A stretch of DNA of 64,000 nucleotides. Source: Agrilutibacter niabensis. GTDB taxonomy: Bacteria; Pseudomonadota; Gammaproteobacteria; Xanthomonadales; Xanthomonadaceae. The stretch is from positions 62,001-126,000 of the forward strand of contig NZ_JBHSNJ010000005.1 in assembly GCF_042657165.1 (NCBI RefSeq), given 5' to 3'. Within the stretch, counting starts at the first letter, position 1. Each line of letters begins with the position of its first letter. The position numbers and the translations under genes are program-made. Shown here in pieces: positions 50,681 to 58,959 of this stretch. Below the pieces are notes generated by a model. That model did no database searches. It was not told where the DNA came from and saw nothing but the letters and a program-made list of their open reading frames with translations.

Positions 50681-52085
50681 CGACCAGGGTCCTCTTGATC
50701 CTATCCAGATGTTCGAAGCTCTCAATTGCGGCCTGATACGCAGCGGACACAGTTTGGATCGAGTCTGAGAGCGCCTCTTGAGCGCGCACGACTTCTTCCG
50801 CTGTAGTTACCCCGTCGACGTCCAAGGGAAGTTCGGTTCGGCCCAGTGACCACTTCTTTCTAAAGCTATTTGGAATCTGTTCGTCCGACCTGACCCTCGT
50901 GTTTGCGGAGCGGTAGTGGCTGAGCAGAAAAGTCCCAATGCCTTCCAGATAGTCCTGATGCTCTCGGAAACGGTTTCGATGGCTTTCTCGCGCAGCAATG
51001 ATCTGGCCACGCTCGCTGAATTGCCGTCGCAGCTCCTCCCGGACGTCACTCGCTGCTGCGATGGCCTCGTCCCGGGTCTCCCTGAGCTCCTCGAGCGCTA
51101 GCTCGATCTCGTCCGCGTATTCGTCACAGCGGTCCTGATGGCGCTGATAGATGTCGCCGTAGCCGGGGTACGGGTCCTTCATTTTGTATGCAGAGATCGC
51201 AGCCAGCAGAGCAAAGGCAAGGCCGGCGGACAGCAACCCGTAGGAGTAGATGCTATCGAAATGCCACGTACGTTCCAACAATAGGGTCAACGCCACGTTT
51301 TCCGGACTGTCTACACCGGCTCCCTTTGCATCACGAAAGTGGCCGGCAAGCAGGTTCCAGACGACAAGCCCAACCAGCCAGCACGCGGTTCCTGCAGCAG
51401 CTAGAGCCCTGCGAATGGTGCTCTTGTGAGACAGGTACGGCCACAAGAGTCTGCCAACCAGTGCGGACAGAAACACGTTTACGGCCGCGACGACGGCTGC
51501 CGCAATGAATCCGCCCAATAGGCCGTAGTCGTCGTTGACTCGCAGGAATGCTGTGTTCGCAGCGCTTTCAATGAACCATGAGATGGCAATCGCTGATCCG
51601 GCATAGACCGCCCCAATGCCTTGGTGCGCAGGTCGCGCTAAGCCATGCTCGGCCCTAAAGTTCGCGAGCTCTCGGTAGGAATCGCGGATCGCGTCCTTTG
51701 CGAGCGCAAGGCGCCCTTCCCGATTGATGACTGTCGCCCGGAAGTCCCCCAAGGCCTGGGCACTTGCTCCGGTAATGGTCGAAAGTTCTCGCAACAGCGC
51801 CAGTTCAGACAGTCGCTCGCTGTATACCCGGTGACTCGCACCAGCGTTAACTCGCGCGCGATTCGCGTGCTCGGTGATCTCCGCGATGATCTCCTCCTCG
51901 ACATCATCAAATGTGTCGGCGTCAGGAGGAGGAAAGTTTTTCTTGCCATTCGCTTCCGCGCGCTGCTCGAGTCTCAAGCTTGAAGCCGCACGCTCTCGAT
52001 CGATCGCGATGAACGGGTCGGACGGTAGCGCAATGGTGAGGTCCGCCGGGCGCATGAACTTTTTCAGATTTTCGAATGCAGACAT
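50673..52085 (-). CDS. Four-helix membrane protein with two coiled-coil regions, unknown function
   Basis: A 470-aa protein from the ATG at 52085, starting 19 nt after the hsdR stop codon. A helical N-terminal region (about 60-145) is followed by four transmembrane segments at about 155-173, 188-214, 225-247 and 280-300, then a second coiled coil (about 310-390) and a soluble tail. No domain is recognised. The layout (membrane core flanked by coiled coils) recalls large scaffolds of secretion or defence complexes. The A+T-rich composition differs from the genome average. Confidence 0.7.
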   Translation of the reverse strand: MSAFENLKKFMRPADLTIALPSDPFIAIDRERAASSLRLEQRAEANGKKNFPPPDADTFDDVEEEIIAEITEHANRARVNAGASHRVYSERLSELALLRELSTITGASAQALGDFRATVINREGRLALAKDAIRDSYRELANFRAEHGLARPAHQGIGAVYAGSAIAISWFIESAANTAFLRVNDDYGLLGGFIAAAVVAAVNVFLSALVGRLLWPYLSHKSTIRRALAAAGTACWLVGLVVWNLLAGHFRDAKGAGVDSPENVALTLLLERTWHFDSIYSYGLLSAGLAFALLAAISAYKMKDPYPGYGDIYQRHQDRCDEYADEIELALEELRETRDEAIAAASDVREELRRQFSERGQIIAARESHRNRFREHQDYLEGIGTFLLSHYRSANTRVRSDEQIPNSFRKKWSLGRTELPLDVDGVTTAEEVVRAQEALSDSIQTVSAAYQAAIESFEHLDRIKRTLVDG

Positions 52086-52104
52086 GTTCTTTCTGTGCTT
52101 GATC

Positions 52105-55100
52105 TCAAAAGTTGTTTTGTTGAGGCGCGGTTGCATGCCCCTTGGCCCGCAACGCCTCATACAGCTGCGCTGGCCCCAGCAGGATGTCCTTCAAGCCACT
52201 CTGAATCCGCTCGGAGTTCAGCGCCTGGCTGCTCATGGTGGTATGCGCTTCCAGCGCATCCATGATTGCGTGCAGTAGTGCGTCCTTCAGATCAGGTGAA
52301 TTGGCGAACTGCTCCTTGCTGTTGCTGGCCGCCTGCTCCATCAAGGTGGAGTTTTCCAGCAGCTTGCCCTTCAAGACGCCGTTGACGTAGACCAGCTGGT
52401 CCTCGTCGGTGAGCTGGCCCTCGAACAGGCCGTTCACCTTCTCGATGATCTCGTCCAGGTACGCCTGCTGCTTCTCCTGCACGCGGCCGCTGCCGGTCGC
52501 ATCGATGGGTGGCAGCTTGTAGGAGCCGTCGCCGCCAAGGCTGAGTGGCTGCTTGCCGCCGCTGCGCAAGGTGTGGTGGGTCAGCACCACCTTGGACAGG
52601 TCAACCTCGTCGCGCTCTCGGCCAAACTCCAGGAGCGGGATCAGGCGCTTGTAGAAGATGAAGCGCTTCTCGATGTCGGTATTGCCGTAGTCGAACATCT
52701 GCGATAGGAAGGCATACAGGCGGTTGTAGGCGCCCATGTCGCCCTTGAAGAGCACCAGTGCGTCCAGCTCGTCCTTGGCTGACTTGGCCGCCTCCTCATC
52801 TCCAACCGCCTCGGCCGCAGTCCGGGCCTGCTGCGCTGCGCGGTAGCGCTTGAGCAGGCGGTCGGCCACTGGTGCGATCGCAGCACTGAGCTGGGCCTGG
52901 GTGCCTGCAGGATCGGTTTCCACCTTGGCCACCCGGTCGACCTCGAAGTTGTCGTAGTAGCCGGCAGCATCCAGCTTGGCGCGCAGGTCGTAGACCAAGT
53001 TCGGGTCGGTGTTGGCTTCAAGCTCGGCGGTTTCGTAGTAGGTCTTGAACGCCTTGAGGATCTCCGCCGGCTCGTTCACGAAGTCGAGGATGTAGGTCGT
53101 GTCCTTGCCCGGATGCGCGCGGTTGAGGCGCGACAGGGTCTGCACCGCCTGGATGCCGCCCAGCATCTTGTCCACGTACATGCCGCACAACAGCGGCTGA
53201 TCGAAGCCGGTCTGGAACTTGTTGGCCACCAGCAGCAGGTGGTACTCCGGCTTGGCGAAGGCCTCGCGAATGTCCTGGCCCTTGAGTCCCGGGTTCAACA
53301 GCTTGCTCGACTCAGTCACCGGCTCTGGATAGCTCTCGGGATCGTTGACCTCGCCGGAAAACGCGACGAGCACGCCAAGGGGATAGGCCTGTCGCTCTAT
53401 GTAGCCGCGGATCGCCTTCTGCCAGCGCACCGCTTCCTTGCGCGAACCCACGACCACCATGGCCTTGGCCCTACCGTCCAACAGCGGCTGTACGTTCTCG
53501 CGATAGTGCTCGACCACCAGCTGCACCTTGGCCGCGATGTTGTAGTCATGCAGGCGGACCCACTGCATGAGCCCCTTCATCGCTGCCGAACGCTCAACCT
53601 GCTTGTGGTCGACCTCCTTGCCATCCTGAGCCAAGCGGAATAGAAGGTCGTAGGACGTGTAGTTCTTCAGGACATCGAGAATGAATCCCTCCTCGATCGC
53701 CTGCCGCATCGAGTACACATGGAACGGCTGCGGCAACCCATCCGGCCCCGGCCGCCCGAACAACTCCAGCGTCTTGCTCTTGGGCGTCGCGGTGAACGCC
53801 ACGTAGGTCAGCCCGCGGTCGCCGCCGGCACGCGCGGCCATGCCCGCAGCCAGCAGCGCCTCGGTATCGACTTCGCCGCCGTCCTGCAGCTCCGCCCATT
53901 CCTGCGCGCTGAGCAGTTGCTTGAGCTTGGCCGCGGCCTCGCCGGTCTGCGAGCTGTGCGCCTCGTCGGCGATCACGGCGAAGCGCTTGCCCTCGGTGGC
54001 CGCCAGCTCCTGCACCGCCTGCAGTGCGAACGGGAAGGTCTGGATCGTGCAGACGATGATCTTCTTGCCGTCCTTCAGCGCCTGGCTCAGCTGCGCACTC
54101 TTGCTGCCCGACTCGCCGGTGATCGTCGCCACCACCCCCGTTGTGCGCTCGAAGTCGAAGATCGCCTCCTGCAGCTGCGCGTCGAGCACGTTGCGGTCGG
54201 AGACGACCAGCACACTGTCGAACAGCTTGGCGTTGGCGTCGTCGTGAAGATCCGCGAGGAAGTGCGCGGTCCACGCGATCGAATTGGTCTTGCCGGAGCC
54301 GGCCGAATGCTGGATCAGGTAACGCTGTCCCGCGCCTTGAGCGCGCACGTCCGCCACCAGTTGCCGGGTCGCGTCGAGCTGGTGGTAGCGCGGGAAGATC
54401 ACGCTCTTGAGCTGCTTCTTATCGTCGCGCTTGCCGATCAGGTAGCGGCCCAGGATCTCCAGCCAGCTGTCGCGGGCCCAAACCTCTTCCCACAAATAGC
54501 TGGTGGCAAAGCCATGGGGGTTGGGCGCATTGCCCGCGCCGCCAGCGTTGCCGCGATTGAACGGCAGGAACTGCGTGGCCTTGCCCGCCAGCCGCGTGGT
54601 CATCATCACTTCGGCCTGGCTGACCGCGAAATGCACCAGCGCGCCACCCGGGAAGCCAAGCAACGGCTCTGCCAGCCCCCCCCTGGGTTGCGGGTGGCGG
54701 TCATAGCGGTACTGGTCCACCGCGTCGCCCACGCTCTGGGTGAAGTCCGACTTGAGCTCTGCCGTGGACACCGCGATGCCGTTGACGAACAGCACCAGAT
54801 CGATCGCGTCATTGGGCTGGTTGGGCGAATGCTTGGCCTGTCGTACCACCCGCAATCGGTTGGCGGCGTAGTGCTGCTGGATCAGCGGGTTCATCGCCAG
54901 CGCCGGCTTGAACTGCACCAGCGACAGCGGCGCCTTCAGCCCCACCATCTCGACGCCCCGGCGCAGCACATCCAGGGTGCCGCGTTCGTCCAGGCTCTTG
55001 CGCACCCGCTCGCCCAGGCGCTGCGCCAGTTGCGGACCGTGAGTCTTGCTCAGCGCCTGCCAACCATCCGACTGGGTCGCTTCGATCCAGGCCAGCAGGT

Positions 55101-55224
55101 CCGGAAGGTACAGCGCGTTCGCACGGTCGTACTGCGCCGCATCGCCCTCGGCGTACAACCAGCCGTGCGCAGCGAGGTGCTCGCAGATCTCGCGTTCGAA
55201 GTGGTGCTCCTGGTGCAAATTCAT
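52105..55224 (-). CDS. hsdR: Type I restriction endonuclease subunit R
   Basis: A 1039-aa translocase-nuclease. The N-terminal PD-(D/E)XK domain has Asp142 and the Glu156-x-Lys158 pair in AIDLVLFVNG...STAELKS. The SF2 helicase motor has Walker A AGSGKT at 308-313, the DEAH box (ADEAH) at 419-423, motif III TATP and motif VI-like SRLNRAHPGKD. The C-terminal part is the HsdM-binding helical region. The start at 55224 is chosen by GGGGTAGGCGA upstream. With HsdM and HsdS it forms the R2M2S complex that cuts unmethylated DNA far from its site. It is placed after two accessory genes, which is unusual. Confidence 0.97.
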   Translation of the reverse strand: MNLHQEHHFEREICEHLAAHGWLYAEGDAAQYDRANALYLPDLLAWIEATQSDGWQALSKTHGPQLAQRLGERVRKSLDERGTLDVLRRGVEMVGLKAPLSLVQFKPALAMNPLIQQHYAANRLRVVRQAKHSPNQPNDAIDLVLFVNGIAVSTAELKSDFTQSVGDAVDQYRYDRHPQPRGGLAEPLLGFPGGALVHFAVSQAEVMMTTRLAGKATQFLPFNRGNAGGAGNAPNPHGFATSYLWEEVWARDSWLEILGRYLIGKRDDKKQLKSVIFPRYHQLDATRQLVADVRAQGAGQRYLIQHSAGSGKTNSIAWTAHFLADLHDDANAKLFDSVLVVSDRNVLDAQLQEAIFDFERTTGVVATITGESGSKSAQLSQALKDGKKIIVCTIQTFPFALQAVQELAATEGKRFAVIADEAHSSQTGEAAAKLKQLLSAQEWAELQDGGEVDTEALLAAGMAARAGGDRGLTYVAFTATPKSKTLELFGRPGPDGLPQPFHVYSMRQAIEEGFILDVLKNYTSYDLLFRLAQDGKEVDHKQVERSAAMKGLMQWVRLHDYNIAAKVQLVVEHYRENVQPLLDGRAKAMVVVGSRKEAVRWQKAIRGYIERQAYPLGVLVAFSGEVNDPESYPEPVTESSKLLNPGLKGQDIREAFAKPEYHLLLVANKFQTGFDQPLLCGMYVDKMLGGIQAVQTLSRLNRAHPGKDTTYILDFVNEPAEILKAFKTYYETAELEANTDPNLVYDLRAKLDAAGYYDNFEVDRVAKVETDPAGTQAQLSAAIAPVADRLLKRYRAAQQARTAAEAVGDEEAAKSAKDELDALVLFKGDMGAYNRLYAFLSQMFDYGNTDIEKRFIFYKRLIPLLEFGRERDEVDLSKVVLTHHTLRSGGKQPLSLGGDGSYKLPPIDATGSGRVQEKQQAYLDEIIEKVNGLFEGQLTDEDQLVYVNGVLKGKLLENSTLMEQAASNSKEQFANSPDLKDALLHAIMDALEAHTTMSSQALNSERIQSGLKDILLGPAQLYEALRAKGHATAPQQNNF

Positions 55225-55265
55225 TCGCCTACCCCATTGGCGTCCGCGCATTTCGTGCTGACCGG

Positions 55266-56186
55266 TCAGCCTTCGTGATAACTACGATCGATCAGCGGCT
55301 TGGCCTTATCGAAGTCGGCCAGTGTCCGCACTGTCAATTCCAGATCGCCTGTCCCCCAATGCCCAATCAGGCGCACGTCGCGGCTAAAGCCGTCCTCCAG
55401 CGCGACCGTGTCGGGGTCGACCTTGAGCATCACCAGCATCTTGTTGGGATACATCACCACGCTGACGAAGTTCTTCAGGCGGCGGAAAGCGGTGTAGAGC
55501 TTCAGGCGCCGCTCGGTGACGTCATCACCCAGCGCCAGCACATACGCGGCCAGGATGTCATATACGGCACGCGTCTCGGGCAGCGCCCCGGCGTACTGCT
55601 CGTCGAAGCTTTTGTCTTTGCTGACCGACTTCGCCGTCGCCGCCGCCTCCGTGTCGGGCTTGGTCGCGGTGACATCCGTCACGCTAACCGCATTGACCAG
55701 CTCCAGCAGCAACAGGTCATCGGCGAACAGCTTGTAGCGCAGCAGCTCGATGTTGCGCGGGATCTGCTGCACGGCGTGCTGGTCGTAGCGGGTGAAATCG
55801 GCGGCAATGCACAGCAGGCGGGTGCCGGACCAGTCGATGGCGTCGGCCACGTCCTTGCCCAGCCTCTCCATCACCAGCCAGCGGAACTCGGCCTGATGGT
55901 CCAGCAACCAATCCAAATAGAACAAGCCCTGGTTGATGACGTTCTCGTTACTGTGGCGCTTGTACTCGACGATGACCGGACAGCCGTTCTCGTCCAATCC
56001 CAGGGAGTCAATCCGTCCCTTGTGCGTCTTTCCAGTGGCGTACTCGCTCGCGAGGAAGCGCACCCCTAGGAAGGCCGACATCTGCCCTTCGATCAACGCT
56101 TGCAGTTGCTTCTCGACAGCGGCTGCTCGACCCGGGAGCTCTACTGCGGCGCCCCCGGCCAAGCGGAACAACTGGATATCGCTCAT
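55266..56186 (-). CDS. PD-(D/E)XK-like and DUF5655 accessory protein
   Basis: A 306-aa protein from the ATG at 56186, overlapping the upstream gene by 4 nt; GGAGG precedes it. The N-terminal half has a PD-(D/E)XK-like core: Asp60 in GRIDSLGLDENGCPVIVEYKR with Glu74 and Lys76. The C-terminal half matches DUF5655 (YNILAAY..., VMYPNKMLVMLKVDP, GHWGTGDLELTVRTLADF). Such proteins often accompany type I R-M loci. It may be a nuclease that is not part of the canonical complex, or an auxiliary repair factor. Activity is inferred from the motif only. Confidence 0.82.
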   Translation of the reverse strand: MSDIQLFRLAGGAAVELPGRAAAVEKQLQALIEGQMSAFLGVRFLASEYATGKTHKGRIDSLGLDENGCPVIVEYKRHSNENVINQGLFYLDWLLDHQAEFRWLVMERLGKDVADAIDWSGTRLLCIAADFTRYDQHAVQQIPRNIELLRYKLFADDLLLLELVNAVSVTDVTATKPDTEAAATAKSVSKDKSFDEQYAGALPETRAVYDILAAYVLALGDDVTERRLKLYTAFRRLKNFVSVVMYPNKMLVMLKVDPDTVALEDGFSRDVRLIGHWGTGDLELTVRTLADFDKAKPLIDRSYHEG

Positions 56187-57649
56187 ACGCTTTCCTCCAA
56201 GAGTTCCAGCGACGCCTCCACTCGAGTCGCACAATCCTCGACCGTGACCTGTAAGTATTCGATCGGTAACGCGAAGTCGGATTTGAGGCGCACCAGGTAT
56301 TCAGCCGTAAGGTCGTCCAGCGGTGCATCTGATACGACATGCAGCGACACGGGCTGCAATCCGCCGCGACGATAGGCGTACTCCAGCAACTGCCCCATGG
56401 CCTGCCGCACGGCATCCGCCGCGGTCGCCGCCGGCTTGATCTCGTAAAGGGCGTAGCTGCTGCCGGGAAGCAACACAAGGGCATCCGCGCGACCGCCGGT
56501 TCCGGTCGGTCGTTCGGTGCCCACGGCGTCCTGCCCATGTCGGGCGCACAGGATCTCGAACAGTCGATCCTGGATGACGTTATGGCGGTACTCGATCTCC
56601 CGGGTTATCGATGATCCTTGCGCCTTTCCGGCTGCCGGCTTCGGCGTATGCCCGGGCTGGAAGGGAACCTTGCCGGTCGCGTCCCGCATGTGCTCGTGCA
56701 CGAACCACGGAAACATGTTCCGCAGCTCGGGCTCTGAAAACTCTCCACTGGCCTGCAGGTGCGCCGACAGCGCCTCTGCGCGGGCGGCCCAGTTGCCCGA
56801 TGGCGGCACGAATCCCGTGTGTTCGACAAACCACGGGATGATGCGCTCCTGTTTCTCCGCGTCCACCGTGGTGTGGTAGGGCTCCGGATGGATGGCCGCG
56901 AAGGCCCGTGCGACGAGCAGGCGATAGACGTTGGAGATATGCCCTTGGTCGCGCCACTGCGTGAATCGTTCAATCGCCCCCGCGTAGGCGGACGGGCTCC
57001 CGTCGGCCGCGATGTCCTTCAGCAACTGGCACAGGCGGTCGCGATTGCGATCGGCCTCATCGTGCCCCATGCGTCCGCGCCCGGCATTGCTGACCGCGTT
57101 GTCGCGCGACTTCCACACCCGCTCGAACAGATCCTCCGGTGAGCCCCGCTCCAATGCCTCGCGAACGGTCGCAAGCGTTTCCCGATAGCGGGGTAACCAG
57201 TAATGCAGCTGTGGATTGTCGGGCGCCATGAACTGGTTGAGGAAGTGCAAGGCCTCGGCGTCAAAGGCAACCCGGCCGGTCGCCGCCGATCCCGATAGCA
57301 GGACATCCAGGAAGGCATCGAGCGCTGCTACCGATGCAAATCCGAAGTCGATGCCGTAGTGCACCTTGGTTCGACCGGTGTGGAAGCGCTTCGGAAAGCC
57401 GGTGAACTGGCTGTTGTGGCAATACGGTCGCTGACCGGCATGGACGCCGGACAGGCTCTGCAGCATTGCCAGGTGCCCTTCATGCCGGGGATGGACTACC
57501 AGAGGATCGCTGTCGTGTGTCTTGACGTTGACCAACTGACCGCCGCGCTGCCAGCTCTCGGCGTACTGGCGCGGCCGCCGATCCACATTCGCGAAGCCGC
57601 GTCGCTGCAGGACCTGGAGGATTTCCTCACGAGACAGTTCGACGCTCAT
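56183..57649 (-). CDS. R-M-associated protein with C-terminal PD-(D/E)XK-like domain
   Basis: A 488-aa protein. The N-terminal region is of the DUF2002-like kind (YCHNSQFTGFPKRFHTGRTKVHYGIDFGF). A middle helical region (about 150-330) has no recognised fold. The C-terminal domain (about 350-430) has a nuclease-like signature: Asp389 in GGRADALVLLPG and Glu403-I-Lys405 in ALYEIKPA. It overlaps hsdS and the DUF5655 gene by 4 nt on each side. It is a second candidate nuclease of the locus. Confidence 0.75.
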   Translation of the reverse strand: MSVELSREEILQVLQRRGFANVDRRPRQYAESWQRGGQLVNVKTHDSDPLVVHPRHEGHLAMLQSLSGVHAGQRPYCHNSQFTGFPKRFHTGRTKVHYGIDFGFASVAALDAFLDVLLSGSAATGRVAFDAEALHFLNQFMAPDNPQLHYWLPRYRETLATVREALERGSPEDLFERVWKSRDNAVSNAGRGRMGHDEADRNRDRLCQLLKDIAADGSPSAYAGAIERFTQWRDQGHISNVYRLLVARAFAAIHPEPYHTTVDAEKQERIIPWFVEHTGFVPPSGNWAARAEALSAHLQASGEFSEPELRNMFPWFVHEHMRDATGKVPFQPGHTPKPAAGKAQGSSITREIEYRHNVIQDRLFEILCARHGQDAVGTERPTGTGGRADALVLLPGSSYALYEIKPAATAADAVRQAMGQLLEYAYRRGGLQPVSLHVVSDAPLDDLTAEYLVRLKSDFALPIEYLQVTVEDCATRVEASLELLEESV

Positions 57650-58959
57650 GCGGCCTGTGTCTCCGCGAGGCCGCGGACGTCGATCTTGCCGGTGACGGCG
57701 GTGGAGATCAGGGCGCTGCGGCGCTCCTTGAGCAAGCCGATCGCTTGTTGAACGGATTCGCTGAGCACTTCAATCTTCGCGCTCTCGTGGCTGACGAACT
57801 GAAGAATCGTCGCCTGCTCGGCAACCGGCGGAAGTAGCACCGGAAGTTCCATGACGTTGGTGGACGAGATTGATGCAAGGTTGGTGCTCTGCTTGGAGCG
57901 ACCCATGAAGTAGAACTGGGCGTATATCGAACCCGTAATCTGGTTTAGCCACTGCGGACTGACCCCATGTGGCCTGACTGCAAAAACATGATTCTGGTGA
58001 ATGCAGCCTTCGATTGCACCCGTCCACAGGGCGCCACGCCCAAGTTTGTCGAAGTCGCCCCCTTCGTTCATCAGCACATCTCCCAACTGCAACCTATATC
58101 GGTCGAGTTGCTCGGGTTCGATGTCAATGGTCGCGACCTGCTCCAGGTCCAAGCGCCCATCCTGCACGTTGGCAACGCGAAGATAAGGCACAGTTATCGT
58201 GGCTTTTCCCGCAACATCCTTACCCTTCGCGATTCCGGTCTGCACCGTGGCAATGAATTTCAGCCGCGTGACCGTCCAATGCGTTGGAACATCGCCCAGC
58301 CAGGCGATGCCAGAGTCCTTCGTCGGGGCATTGGGATCGAGGCCGCGGGTGACGGCGTGGGAAATGGTGGCCTGGCGCTTTTCGGCCAACAGCGCCAGCA
58401 GCTTTTCCTGCTCGGCGATCAGCGCGTCGATCTTGGCGGTTTCGCGGTCGAGGAAAGCGGCGATCGCTACCTGCTCCGAAAACTCAGGAACTGCGAGCGT
58501 TATGTTTCGCATCTCTGAGTAGTTCGTGCTCCACAGATCAGCGACGATGCCTTTGCCGAACCGGTAGTACTCCTCCTGAAAGGGAACACTACGAAACAGG
58601 TGATGTGCGAACCGGCCGCTCATCTCAGAAGTTGGGGTAAGTACCGTGTTGATCAGTGAAACTGATCCATCAGCTTCTGATGTTCCCGAGGACCCCTTAC
58701 GATCAGATCGACCGTTGATCACAAAGTCGCCGATCCGAACCAGTTTCCGGTTGTCGCCGTCATCGGTCTTTGCTGCAGTTTCGAGTTGCGGCACCACCCC
58801 ATTCTTGGTGACAGACAGCGGCGCAAAGTCCTTGTCGCTGACCTTCTCTCGCCTCTCTGAAAAGTAATAACCGACACGTCTAATGTCCCAATGCTTAGGA
58901 ACCGTTCCAAGCCACGTGACGCCGGCGTCCTTGTACTGCGCATGCTTAGGCAAGCTCAT
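57646..58959 (-). CDS. hsdS: Type I restriction-modification specificity subunit S
   Basis: A 437-aa DNA-recognition subunit with two target recognition domains: about 1-160 (WLGTVPKHWDIRRVGYYF) and about 215-375 (WLGDVPTHWTVTRLKFIA). Each is followed by a conserved spacer helix (AAFLDRETAKIDALIAEQEKLLALL and FVSHESAKIEVLSESVQQAIGLL). The repeat gives a bipartite target; the site cannot be predicted by eye. It overlaps hsdM and the next gene by 4 nt each. Confidence 0.95.
   Translation of the reverse strand: MSLPKHAQYKDAGVTWLGTVPKHWDIRRVGYYFSERREKVSDKDFAPLSVTKNGVVPQLETAAKTDDGDNRKLVRIGDFVINGRSDRKGSSGTSEADGSVSLINTVLTPTSEMSGRFAHHLFRSVPFQEEYYRFGKGIVADLWSTNYSEMRNITLAVPEFSEQVAIAAFLDRETAKIDALIAEQEKLLALLAEKRQATISHAVTRGLDPNAPTKDSGIAWLGDVPTHWTVTRLKFIATVQTGIAKGKDVAGKATITVPYLRVANVQDGRLDLEQVATIDIEPEQLDRYRLQLGDVLMNEGGDFDKLGRGALWTGAIEGCIHQNHVFAVRPHGVSPQWLNQITGSIYAQFYFMGRSKQSTNLASISSTNVMELPVLLPPVAEQATILQFVSHESAKIEVLSESVQQAIGLLKERRSALISTAVTGKIDVRGLAETQAA

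Noticed and set aside
46856..52085. Straight assignment as a Zorya system
   Set aside because: The MotA/MotB-like pair fits, but no ZorC, ZorD helicase or ZorE HNH protein is recognisable, and the SNase, the VWA-like protein and the 470-aa protein are not known Zorya parts. Kept as Zorya-related only.
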